Shown one piece after another: positions 9,755 to 19,690 of a stretch of DNA of 64,000 bases. This stretch comes from Erodium maritimum (Eukaryota > Streptophyta > Magnoliopsida > Geraniales > Geraniaceae): NCBI GenBank assembly GCA_963921825.1, contig OY997589.1:52818546-52882545 (forward strand), read 5' to 3'. Numbering within the stretch: the stretch's first letter is position 1; each line of letters starts with the position of its first letter. Below the pieces are notes generated by a model that was given only the letters and a program-made list of their open reading frames with translations, was not told the DNA's origin and did not search any database. Made by a program: the position numbers and the translations under genes.

Positions 9755-11543
9755 ACAAAACTCTGGATACACCGCGTACTCTTCTTTTAATGGATATGTC
9801 ATCCACAGAGGTTGATGTTGGTGAAGGAAATGTGACTCTTGCTAATATGTTGAATAAACAGAAGTCTATTATGAAAAATGATAAACGAATAGTTTCAAAT
9901 AAAAAGAAGAATGTAGCTGAGGTTCGTGAATCTCTTGATGGATGAAGTTCTGTTGTATCTGTCCCACCTGCCAAAGCCGGAAAGAAGAGAGGTGGAGAAT
10001 TAGTTGTTGAGAATATTGTTAAGCGCACCAAGGGTTGTAAATTAGATAGACTTGTTCGGATATCTGATAAGTTTGACGTGGTTTGTGGTTTGAAGACCAA
10101 TTCATCGCCAAAGAGATTGGTTGAGCTGGTGGAGACTTTGAACAAACATCAACAGGAAGCAGTGCGGGAAATTGGGTTTGGTCATATTCTTCACTTTGTT
10201 GTGAAGAACATTCCAAGCAGGATTGGATACTATCATGTGTGTAAGTATAACCACCTTATCTCATCATTGTTTTTGCCCGATGTGAAACTGCGTATCACAG
10301 AAAAGGAAGTGCATGAAACTTTGGGGATTCCAAATGGTGAGCAAGACGTTATAGTCGATCGGTGGGGCGCAATGTTGACTGATGAGCTTCAATTGTGGCA
10401 GCGACAGTTCAAGACAAAAGACAAAGGTGAGATGAAGCATCTTATCACTAGCAAGCACTTGGTTGATCAGATGAAGACGCAAATTGAAGGGGCAGATGAT
10501 TTCAAACGAAACTTTATGATGTTGTTTGTTACTTGCATGATTGATTCCGTGACTGACGGTTATGTGAGCCAGTCATGCTTCGATCCATTGTTGATGTATC
10601 CCACATACAAGACTTTAATTGGTGCAAGTTTTTAGTTAAGAGACTTGTTGATACAAAACAAAACTGGTTAAATCAACCCGACAGTTCAAGGAATTTTGCT
10701 GGGGACCAATCACTTTCTCATTGGTAAGTTTGGTTTTCATTTTATCGTGTTGCATTTTATATTTAATAAACTGTTATGTAGTAGTCATGTGACATGTTGT
10801 TTTATCTTGATCGGGTTGAAGTCAGGACGCGTGAGGTTCCCAGGGCGTGGCCCTCTTTGATTGGATGGAACACCGCATTGGTTAATAGAAGAGTCGACGA
10901 TGAATTGCAGTGTGATGCATTTGGAATGGGTCACATATGGATGGAGGGTCATCCTCGTGTTAGGGGGGAAGAGAATGTTGCTCAGCATCTACCTTCTAAC
11001 GTAAATAAAGATAATGAAAGGGATGATAAAAATGGAGGAGATCCACCGGCCCCGAATACCCCCCCCCCCCCCCCGTTTCATAGTGAAAGGGGTACTGCAG
11101 AGGTATTCTATATTTTAACTTAGTTTTTTTTGGGGAATTATGTTTTCCAAATATACAGTTCTTATTTTGAGTATATCCTGCATGTTGTATGTGTTAGGTT
11201 TATTGTATGCAAATATGCACATTTTGGTTTGCATATGTGTTTTGTAGTTGATGCATACCCTTTTTTTATTGTTTGCATTTAATCACATTAACATGCTTCT
11301 TTTTATTATATTCAGAGGATTGCAGAAAGGTTTCGATTAGCGGGGACTAAGGTTGCAGAAGGTTTTATGGAGTGGCATCAGCTGTTGGTTGAAGGGCATA
11401 TCGCCGACCCAAATGCTGAATGTTTCAGGGTAATGTCAACCCTGTTTGATGGTTTGAATGGGAATAAAAAACCCGAAGATGTCATTACAGAGACACATGG
11501 TGTGTTGTTGTCACAAGACTCATGATTTAATCTACCCGGGGTT

Positions 11544-12731
11544 ATGGAGACCATTGAAAAATTGATTGAAACAACAACACATGTTGGGGAAGGCTACAAA
11601 CGAACGGAGAAGCCACCTGCTCGTGTCGTTACTCCACCAACGTTCAGACTTCTTTCACCATCACAAAAAACGTCTGCCAATGTTCTTTCAACATGCCCTG
11701 CTGGATCCGCTACATTGTCAAGCCCTGAATGTGATAATGTGGGTGGGAAATTGTTCTCATCGAATGATGCATCCCATGTTGATAATATGGTTGCAAAACA
11801 AACTGAGGCAGAAAAGAACAATTATGTTGGCGATGAGTTTGACCCTATTAATGTTGCTTCTGTTATTGGGAAGGAAGTTTGTGACATGGTTGTTGATTAT
11901 CCAATCGTGGAACGTGAAGCTTCTGATGTTGTTAACAAAGATGTTTTTTTGGCTCTTGCAGTTCAATCAGATCCACTTACTATAGAAGGTAGTGAAGGAA
12001 ATGTCAGCGCGTCTGCGTCTGTCAATGAATTTTGTCAGACAGTTCAAGTGCAACCCGAGCCACTCAATAAAAAAAATTTCGAACAAAATGTCAACAAGGA
12101 TCCTCCTGCTAAACAAGGTTCCAAGACTATTGACATTCAATCCCAGCCACTTGTTACTGGACAGGTTGAGCAAAATATCAATCGTGCAATTGGTGGGAAA
12201 GAGGTTCCTGAAGCAGTTGACGAGCATCATGACCTTGCAATGTCAAGATTACGTGAATCCATAGTCCAACGCTCTACTGTCATTTCTCATCCTGCGAAAA
12301 AAGGCTCCGTGCATCCTCCTAAGAAGTCGACCAATGGTGTTGGTCATGTGGAGTCTGGCTCAGTTATTAATCCACCACAGAAGAGAGCTCCCGCTCGTGC
12401 ACCCAGTAAGAAAGGCCCTGCTGCAGTCCCCGAAAAGAAATTACCCCCTACTGCTGCAGCAAAAAAAGTTCAAGGTGTTGTTAAGAAAAATCCCCTTGTT
12501 GTTAAGAAACGTGCTGCAATTAATAAGGGTGATGCGACAATTGGGTGCAGCGAAGCATCTTTATTCATGGTAACCCCAGCCAAACAACCTTTACCTCGTT
12601 TGATTGCACCGTCTGCCTTTCTATGCTCTCCTTACGTTGATCGTCAAACAGATTATTGGTCCGATCTTGAAGAGGTTGAGGAGTGTGTTGTTGATTGGAT
12701 GCTGAATATAAGCAAAAACAATGATGTGTAA
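11544..12731 (+). pseudogene. long central exon of the ULP1-like gene (linker and basic tail)
   Basis: The longest open stretch of the gene, 395 residues. It begins at METIEKLIETTTHVGEGY after a stop at about 11524. Its first part has several imperfect 30-40-residue units of the type Q-x-Q-P-L-(x)n-N-V-N (ALAVQSDPL, TVQVQPEPL, TIDIQSQPL). A Lys/Pro/Ala-rich basic region (KKGSVHPPKKS, PPQKRAPARAPSKKGP, VVKKNPLVVKKRA) follows and could bind nucleic acid or act as a nuclear signal. The end (YVDRQTDYWSDLEEVEECVVDWML) leads towards the peptidase exons. It is probably a spacer rather than an enzyme domain. Confidence 0.6.
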
Positions 12732-13315
12732 GGGGGGCTTTTCTCTTATTTTGTGTTTATATTTATTTTTTCAAATACAGTGAATAGGCTTTTCTCTTTC
12801 TGAATGCAGGGATTTTATGTTTCAGTGCTCTAAGGGGGGCTTTAATTCTTTCAAGTCCAATGCATGGATTGAATTTGAAACGATTAATGGATGGTGTCAT
12901 TATCTGAATCATCTGGAAACGATCAAGAGTGATTCATCAACAAACCGGTTCTTCTTTGCAGCTTCTCTTAGTGTAAGTATAGTTTACGCATATTTTGGTT
13001 GATTACGTTTATAGTTTGAATTATTTTATTATGTTTTGTTATTTATATGTTTATTTTGTAGGCTTCGCTTTCGGAACATAAAAAAGATGAAAATTTTGAC
13101 GATTATTATAAATTTGAAACATTGGAGTTCCCTTCTTTTTCATGGAAGAAGTTGGACTTGGTAAGTATAATACATGGTAGGTTCAATTGGTTTGAGAATA
13201 TGGCACGTGTGGTTTACTAATATAGTAGTGAATGCTTGTATTATATAAACAAGTTTCCATGGTTGTTTTTAAGAGAAATCACTACACACTTCTATGCATT
13301 GACATGAAGAAGGGA

Positions 13316-16100
13316 TGTAAGAACCGCTCCCGGTGAACGCCGGTCAATCAGCGGAAAAACGGAAAAATTTAAAAAAATTTGGACATACACATAAATGAAC
13401 CTAAATTTGACCACGAGGGTCATATCGGACTTAATTTGACCCCGATATCGACCAAAGTGAGTTCTAGGGGACTCAGGGAAACTTTTTGACCAATTTGGGA
13501 AAGGTTGACTTTTTGCTGGAAAAGTCAACCGAGCGACGTTTTGGTCCGTTCGAGGCCCGTTTTGGATCCAAAAAGCTTAGCCTTCATTACAACGGTCTTA
13601 GTTGAGCCGTTTCCTTGTAGCACGTGAAATTTCGTAATTTCTTGGAAAATGGGCCCGTTCGGGGCCCGAGACGACCGAATTTTGCAAATCTGACAGATAA
13701 ATATCTACAAAGATATTTGTTTAAAGGGTGGGACCCACTTGCCACTTGTCACACAAGTGGTGGTAGTTGTTAGTTTTTGAACAAAACAAAAGGCAAAGAT
13801 GAAGGGGGGTTCGGCCATTTCAAAAAAAAAGAGAAAGAAGAGAAAAAAGGGAGAGAGAAGAAGGAGAAAAGGAAAAGGAAAAAGGAGAAGGAAAGTGTTA
13901 GGGTTTTCGATTTCCCGACGATCCAACTGACGGATCGTCTCAATGGTTGTAGAATCGAGCTCCCGTCGTCACTCCCTACGGTGAGAACCTATTTGTTTCT
14001 CGTTTTGATACGTTTGAAAGTTAGGGTTTGTGTTTAAACGAGTTAAATATGGATGAGTTGAGGTGTAGGGTTTGTTGGGGACGTTTTGGGGCGAAAATGA
14101 TCGGTTTCCGGTGACCGGAGGCTCGGGGGAGCTCCGGCCACCGTGGGTGGTGGCTGGCCAGAGCTGGGACCGGCCACCGTGGGTGGTGGCTGGCCGGAGC
14201 TGGGACCGGCCACCACTGTGGTGAACCGGTCCAAAACCGGTCCAACCACCCACGGGTGATGGTGGCCGGGTGGGGCCCACGTGTTCGGGCCTCGGGTTTT
14301 CGTGTTCGGGTGGTTTTGGGCAATCCCCGAACCGATAATTCACACCCGGGACGAATTATGGAATTAAATTGAGAAAGTTGGAAATTTCGGGTTTAGAGAC
14401 TTTAAACGCGAATTAAATCGCTCGGAAGTCGAAAATTGATTCCGTCGATTGCATTGGAACCCTTGAATTGTTTTAGGATCGTAGAAACGAAAACAGGAAT
14501 TTTTAGAGCCCCGGAATGGCGTTTTCCAATCCCGGGAAGATTCGACGAGCCGGGCGAATCGGGCTTTTCCGGGCCTATTGTTGACAATGTCGAGTAATTG
14601 GGAAGTTTAGGAGTGATCGACATTGTCGGGGTGTCTTTTGGGCGTCAAGTTTATTAAAATTCAGCTTTGCCTGCGAACTTAAAAAGTGTTTTCATTGTGT
14701 TCATGTTAGATCGTGCCGCCGACCGCGGAAAGGGGAGGCTAGGCGAGTGATCGCGAGCGCGCCGGAGCTTGGGCGTGGACTTTTGGGAAAGCGTTACGAG
14801 GTAGGGAAAAGTAGCCGGATCTCGGCCCTGACTAGGGAAAGTTAATAGTAGAAATGCATGTGACACTTAGTGGTGTCGTAGGTTAAGTGAACGTATCGAA
14901 CATAGAAATACATGTGACACCTAGAGGTGCCGTAGGATAAGTGTACGTATCGAGCAATAGAAATGCATGCGACACTTAGTGGTGTCATAGGATAAGTGAA
15001 CGTTTCGAACATTAGAAATACTTGTGGCATTTGGTTGTGCCCGTAGGTTGATTGAATTGTTTGTGTTTGTGGGTGGCTATGAGTGCCTGTGGGGAGTTGA
15101 ACCCGTATTGGTTGACTGACTTGCCGAGTGGTAGTTAGTCGTGTTGTCGTATTTTTCTTTCTATTTGCGGGGTTTTGTGTGTTATTTGGTTGTGATTGTT
15201 CTGGTGATGACTGTTGAGCTATGACCGATGGGTGCGTCGTACCCTCCGGTGCGCGGTCGGTAAAGAGCAGAGGGCTGTGGTCCCCGTCAGGTGTGTCGCA
15301 CCTTCCGGCGCGTGATCGGTAAAGTGCTGAGGTTAGAGCTGTGCCCGAGGGGTGTGTCGTACCCTCCAATGCGTGGTCGGTAAAGAGCAGAGGGCTGTGG
15401 TCCCCGTCAGGTGTGTCGCACCTTCTGGCGCGTGATTGGTAAAGTGCTGAGGTTGGATTTATGCCAGAGGGGTGTGTCGTACCCTCCGGTGCGCGGTCGG
15501 TAAAGAGCAGGGGGCTGTGGTCCCCGTCAGGTGTGTCGCACCTTCCGGCGCGTGATCGGTAAAGTGCTGAGGCTTGTAGTTGTGGTTTGCGTGACTTTGA
15601 TCACTTTTGTGTTGTGTTCTTTGAGGTCGTCTTTACTGTGTCGGGTCTACATTACGGGTACGGGTGTTTAGATGGTTGGGGAAAGTAACAGTTTTCGTGT
15701 GACAGTCGGGTTATTTGAGTTTGGGGATAGTAGTCCCCGGTGTTTTTTTTGTTGTTGGTGTTTCCGGCATTTCTACTAGTATGTCGTAGTCAGTCTGGTA
15801 TCCGTGGTGGTGAGCGAAACGCTCACCCCTAGCTGCTTTTCCTGCAGGTACAGGTCGCGAGGCGGACTAGGGGAACTCTCGAAGCTTGAAGAGCTGGGAG
15901 CGGGAGTCCGGGTTTTTGGGAGTTTAGCGATGTACGCTTTGGTTTTTGTCCGCTTGTTTTGGACTTATTTTCAGTTGTAAAATATTATTTTGATTAACTC
16001 AAAGTGGTGATTTTAAGCGGTTATTAAAATGTTTGAAAATTGTTTTATGGTTTCACCGTTCGCGTTCCGGGTTCGGTCCTACTGAATTCGGGGCGTGACA
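13316..16100 (+). mobile_element. solo gypsy LTR with target duplication AGGGA
   Basis: A 2785-bp LTR starting TGTAAGAACCGCTCCCGG and ending GGGGCGTGACA. It is flanked by AGGGA at 13311-13315 and 16101-16105 and has no internal gypsy region, so it is a solo LTR left by LTR-LTR recombination. It lies in the catalytic exon of the ULP1-like gene. It contains a C/T/A-rich leader-like segment (13790-13900), a GGTGGCTGGCC repeat block (14120-14230), and the GTAGGGAAAAGTAGCCGGAT block near 14800. Confidence 0.95.
15060..15580 (+). repeat. tandem repeats of about 120 bp inside the solo LTR
   Basis: Alternating units GTGTCGTACCCTCCGGTGCG and GTGTCGCACCTTCCGGCGCG, each followed by GGTCGGTAAAG or GATCGGTAAAG, recur about three times. 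The same array is in the LTRs at 26460-26830 and, reversed, at 40790-41150. Confidence 0.85.
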
Positions 16101-16739
16101 AGGGATATATTGAAATTATTGACAATGTCAAAGGAACAGTTGGTGACAATATTCGTTATGAAGGTATTCACTATAGATTGGTACGTATTCTTCTTCAGAG
16201 ACTATGTGTGTGACTACTGTCTATCTATTGATTTCTGTTTTACTTATTTTGTGTGGTGTTTCTGTGTTGCATAGCGGTCTAAAATTTGCAAGGTCATAGT
16301 GAAAAGTGATAAAGCTCTAGCAGAGAAAATTTTCAAAGGTAAGATTGATCGTCTCCATGTACCATGGGAATCTAACGACAATCATATGGATTGTGGGGTG
16401 TATGCTATATGGCACATGGAATCGTATCTTGGAAATGGGAATTGGTTAGGGGAGTTGGCAATTTTTTCTTTGTCAGTATACAACAATGAGTATAGATTTG
16501 ATTTTTAAATTTTGGTTTTGTAGGTTTCACAAATGGGATTATTGAGGAACATATTCCTCTTTAAGTTGGTAACATTCGAGAAGAATATAATGTGGAAAGA
16601 AATTGAGCAGAATATCAAAGATCATTTCAAGAAGTTGAAGATGAAATTCAAATTCAGTCCCAAGTACAAAGTCTTATTTCATGCGAACGCCATAATGCTT
16701 AGTGAATTACTCTTTTTGATTAGTGAGATTGGTTTTCAG

Positions 16740-17160
16740 AAACGACAATTTTGGTTTGAGAATATATGATATCTTGTTTGAGAATACTGTCTGTTTGTAT
16801 ATAAATTATACTGTGTACTGTTTTGAGAATATATAAGATCCTGTTTGCAAAATTTTGTTTCATAGTTGAGAATATACCACATCCTGTTTGAGAATGTAAT
16901 GAAATTTACGTATTCTAGTTTATGCAGAACATTAAATTTTTAAGGTGCTTTAACCGACCATTTCGTTTATGAAGAATACACAGTGGTACTGTTCTATTTT
17001 ACCGTGATAAAATGTGCCCTAGTAGTTATAAACATGTTAGTCTTTTAACAATTTTTGTTTTGAGAATAACTATGTTCTCTTTTACGAATTTAACAGCACG
17101 TCTTTGAGAATACAGGACATGTCGTTTGCGAATTTAATATAGATTACTTTCATATTAGAA
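16740..17160 (+). repeat. spacer repeats, cluster 2 (downstream of the ULP1-like gene)
   Basis: At least eight variants of GTTTGAGAATA lie between the ULP1-like gene and the next small gene (near 16752, 16775, 16820, 16867, 16885, 17055, 17100 and 17125), again often preceded by ATCCT. No coding region is visible here. Confidence 0.7.
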
Positions 17161-17510
17161 TAGGCAGATACTAATTATCCATTCATTCAGAAAACATGTG
17201 TTCAAAAGACAAAACAAAAACATTAAAAGACGATTGACATGATAATAGGGAAAATATAACTACATTCATCATGGGTCGGATGTCTCTTAGTCCTCTGCTA
17301 TCTCCATGGTTTTGAGGAACTTCTGAATCTCTTTCAGTGTCGTCATCATCTTGTCCTTTTCTTCTGTATGCTTTGTCGTCGATTGCTCATGTCAAGCACT
17401 TCCAGTTCATTGATAAGGTTTGCCACCTTCTCCTCCATTAGTAAAAAGTGGCACTAGATTAGTCCCAGCCTTATTTTGCGAAAATCCATTATCGTTACCG
17501 TAGCGGCTTC

Positions 17511-17624
17511 CTACATCTCACGCATCTTGTTACGTCGTTCCTCACTGCTACGCTCCATAGCTTCCTGTGTGCACACGTTATGCTCCGCACATTCCACTTT
17601 GGTGTGTTTCCTGTTGGGGGCCAT
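17511..17624 (-). pseudogene. remnant of a small charged coiled-coil-type ORF
   Basis: A minus-strand ATG at 17624 opens 37 codons starting MAPNRKHTKVECAEH, rich in Glu/Arg and ended by TAG at 17511-17513. Coding-like sequence goes on to about 17290 with more stops and includes a helix-like LLMEEKVANLINELEVLDM segment. A TATAAATA lies about 92 bp upstream of the ATG (17716-17723). Its layout resembles the intact ORF at 18977-19228 (Met-Ala start, basic N-terminus, charged helix), so the two may be old duplicates. The product is unknown. Confidence 0.4.
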
Positions 17625-18140
17625 CTCTTTTCCAGATCTGGTGTCTTGAAGTTTGTTGAGAAGAGAATTTGAAATTGAAGAAGATTTGTAGGGTTAAGTA
17701 GTACGGGGGTGGGGGTATTTATAGTTGAAATCTTGCGGTGGCATTATTTATATTTTATTTAAAATAGAGTTCTAATTATAGACGGATTAGATAACTCATA
17801 ATGTTTCCGCAAAACATATATCTTATTTTCGCAATTCATATTTCATAATTCTCAAACCAAATGCTCAATAACGTGTCTTGGCATGTGATTTGATAAGATC
17901 ATGTATTGGACACGTGTCAACCATTACCAAAATCAGACGCTATACTAATCGATATGATTTCAAAATCTGACAGTTAAGTTTTCACGATTATATTTCATCA
18001 TTACTAAAATCCCCCTCGAACGCACGAAGATCTTATCGCATTTAATGCGTTGGTATGTCTTTTCACCTCCGTTTGGTTTACTTTAAATTAATCTTTAACC
18101 CTACAAATCATGTCATTATAGAACTTTTTTCACTTAAGTC

Positions 18141-18467
18141 ATGTCACCACATACAAAGTACTGTAGTAGCGGCGAGGAAGAGGTAACCTCAAAGAGACGC
18201 ATGCTGATTTCTCCTGGAGATGAAGAGGATTGCCCTATCATCATCAGTGATGATGATGATGATGAGAAAGATGACGAGAAAGAAAATAGGGAGGAAGAAG
18301 ATGATGAGGAAGACGAAGAAGATGATGATAGTTATAATGGTGATGTTGAAGAGGATGAAGAAGAAGAAGATGATGATGAGGAAGACGAAGAAGATGATGA
18401 TGAGGAAGACGAAGAAGAAGATGATTACGATGAAGAAGAAGAAGACTCGGAGAATGAAGATTGGTGA
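18141..18467 (+). CDS. acidic Asp/Glu-rich protein of the MULE
   Basis: An intact 108-residue ORF. The first 35 residues are mixed (MSPHTKYCSSGEEEVTSKRR, then MLISPGDEEDCPIIISDDDD). The rest is an almost unbroken run of Asp and Glu with repeats of the type EEDDEEDEEDDD, ending ENEDW. The PIIISDDDDD stretch resembles the hydrophobic-acidic core of a SUMO-interacting motif. That is only a resemblance, but it is notable beside a SUMO-peptidase-like gene. Highly acidic tails are also typical of histone- or DNA-mimic proteins. The function is unknown. It lies between two minus-strand small ORFs. The repeat could have expanded by replication slippage. Confidence 0.45.
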   Translation: MSPHTKYCSSGEEEVTSKRRMLISPGDEEDCPIIISDDDDDEKDDEKENREEEDDEEDEEDDDSYNGDVEEDEEEEDDDEEDEEDDDEEDEEEDDYDEEEEDSENEDW

Positions 18468-18529
18468 ATGTAACTTATGCCACAAGTTCTTTCACTTTTC
18501 GATTATTTGAAATATGTACTTATCTCTTT

Positions 18530-18745
18530 TAGAAATAGAACTCTCTGTTTGTGAATATAAAACTTCTTTTTTGCGGATTCAAAGATGGACTTGTAGTTTG
18601 CGGATACAAATATCCTGGTTTGCTGAAATTATTAATATGTTCCGCTTAAATTCTGCATTCAAAGATGGACTTGTAGTTTGCGGATACAGATATTCTAGTT
18701 CGCGAATATTATTATTATGTTTCACTTAAATACAATGTTGCTATT
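18530..18745 (+). repeat. spacer repeats, cluster 3, with a 45-bp duplication
   Basis: The block ATTCAAAGATGGACTTGTAG, then TTTGCGGATACA, occurs twice (about 18577 and 18656) within a run of TTTGTGAATATA/TTTGCGGATA variants downstream of the acidic ORF. No gene was seen. Confidence 0.7.
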
Positions 18746-18976
18746 TTTTTAGTTTTTAATTTAATTAAACAGATAGTGTAACAAAAATTAGGGAATTAGA
18801 TATACTTGAAAGTGAAATATAAACGTATTTAAGGAATATGATTTTTTTTATTACTTTAATGGTTTAAAGAACAAACAAAAGGAAACAAAAGGGACTAGGG
18901 TTTGCTACCCCTATACCACCAGTTTCATAGCCTTGTCCAGCGCTAAGATGACTTCGTTTATCTTCCTGGTGAGGGC

Positions 18977-19228
18977 TTAGTTTGCAATCACCTCTTCGTA
19001 GGTCATGTTAGTGCACAACTGTTTGCCAGCATCCATGGCCAAAATTTCAAGTTCAAGCTCGATCTTAGACAGCTTAGGCTTGATTGCCTTGAAGTTCAGC
19101 TCCAACTCCTCGTGCTTGATTAGAAGCCTTTGTTTTTTGTCTTTGTCGTTCTGCTCCTTTAGTTTCTTTTCGCGTTCGTCGAGTTCTTCAGCATAGCTTT
19201 TATGCTTCCTGCTTCTTGATGACGCCAT
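18977..19228 (-). CDS. small charged coiled-coil-type protein of the MULE
   Basis: An intact 83-residue minus-strand ORF beginning MASSRSRKHKSYAEELDERE. It is dominated by Lys/Glu with heptad-like leucines (LKEQNDKDKKQRLLIKHEEL, then LSKIELELEILAMD), so a coiled coil is likely. A TATATATA lies 66 bp upstream (19294-19301), a normal promoter distance. It lies between the acidic ORF and the 3' end of the transposase gene. I do not recognise a family. It could be an element accessory protein or a short remnant of a longer gene. Confidence 0.5.
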   Translation of the reverse strand: MASSRSRKHKSYAEELDEREKKLKEQNDKDKKQRLLIKHEELELNFKAIKPKLSKIELELEILAMDAGKQLCTNMTYEEVIAN

Positions 19229-19419
19229 TGTTTTAGAGTAAAATTGGGTATTCGAAGAGGTGAGGGGTGAGTATCGAAGGATACAGAATTGAGTATATAT
19301 AGAAATATGTAGGACATCGTGGGTTAGTGGAACAATTAATTCTCCCCCACGTCCCCCACGTTGTCATTATTTGATTGGTCTATCACTAACCGTTTCACTA
19401 CCCGTCTATATGCAAAACA

Positions 19420-19690
19420 AAAGTAATATATTCTCAAATCATATTATTTTAGTGCCATTTTTCAGATGAAACAATATTATTGAGTAAACAAAATTTTAAA
19501 TATTCGGGGTCGAGGTACGAACTATTCTCAAAACAATCTAGTATATTAAATTCATATAAATAAAAACATATGCATAAATGAAGTTTATTAATTCAGAAAA
19601 CCCAAATAACTGTATTCACAAACCATCTATATTTATTCTCAAAACACATTTTCTATATTCGCAAAAAGAAACAACTAAATCTGCAATTGA
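19420..19690 (-). repeat. spacer repeats, cluster 4, opposite orientation
   Basis: Variants of TATTCTCAAAAC or TATTCGCAAA, the reverse complement of the motif in clusters 1-3, occur near 19430, 19525, 19615, 19635 and 19655. This is the interval where gene orientation also switches from plus to minus. Confidence 0.65.

Larger units (their letters stand above)
13245..16458 (+). pseudogene. peptidase catalytic exons of the ULP1-like gene, split by a solo LTR
   Basis: The peptidase core is readable on both sides of the inserted LTR. NHYTLLCIDMKKG, with the catalytic His codon at 13280-13282, precedes the LTR. YIEIIDNV, with the Asp codon at 16121-16123, follows it. HMDCGVYAIWHME, with the Cys codon at 16392-16394, lies in the next exon. 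The His-Asp-Cys order and spacing fit C48 peptidases. The two halves join exactly after one copy of the AGGGA target duplication is removed. All three catalytic residues remain, but no intact protein can be made. Confidence 0.85.
9128..16769 (+). pseudogene. ULP1-like cysteine peptidase gene of the MULE, multi-exon, interrupted
   Basis: ULP1/SENP peptidases (C48 family) remove SUMO-like modifiers. Plant MULEs often carry a derived version. Suggested exons: 9128-9182, 9755 to about 10724, about 10790-11100, about 11315 to 12731, about 12809-12973, 13062-13159, a catalytic exon split by an LTR (about 13245-13315 and 16101-16180), 16275 to about 16458, and about 16524-16769, most with GT-AG borders. 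The N-terminal module (NWCKF, YLDRVEVR, PRAWPSLIGW) resembles domains found ahead of plant transposon ULP1 regions. The middle is a low-complexity Lys/Pro/Ala-rich segment. Lesions: in-frame TGA at 9943-9945, a frameshift near 10617, a stop after LLSQDS near 11524, a 16-base C run near 11060, and the LTR insertion. Exon limits are by eye. Confidence 0.75.

Noticed and set aside
9318..10145. 275-residue minus-strand frame over the first ULP1-like intron
   Set aside because: It is produced by the spacer repeats read backwards (repeated SQTRVCISAK-type units) and crosses the plus-strand exon 2, which has better coding evidence.
18189..18485. Minus-strand frame of 98 residues that is almost all Ile and Phe
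   Set aside because: It is the antisense of the Asp/Glu codon run. The plus-strand ORF has a better start and composition.
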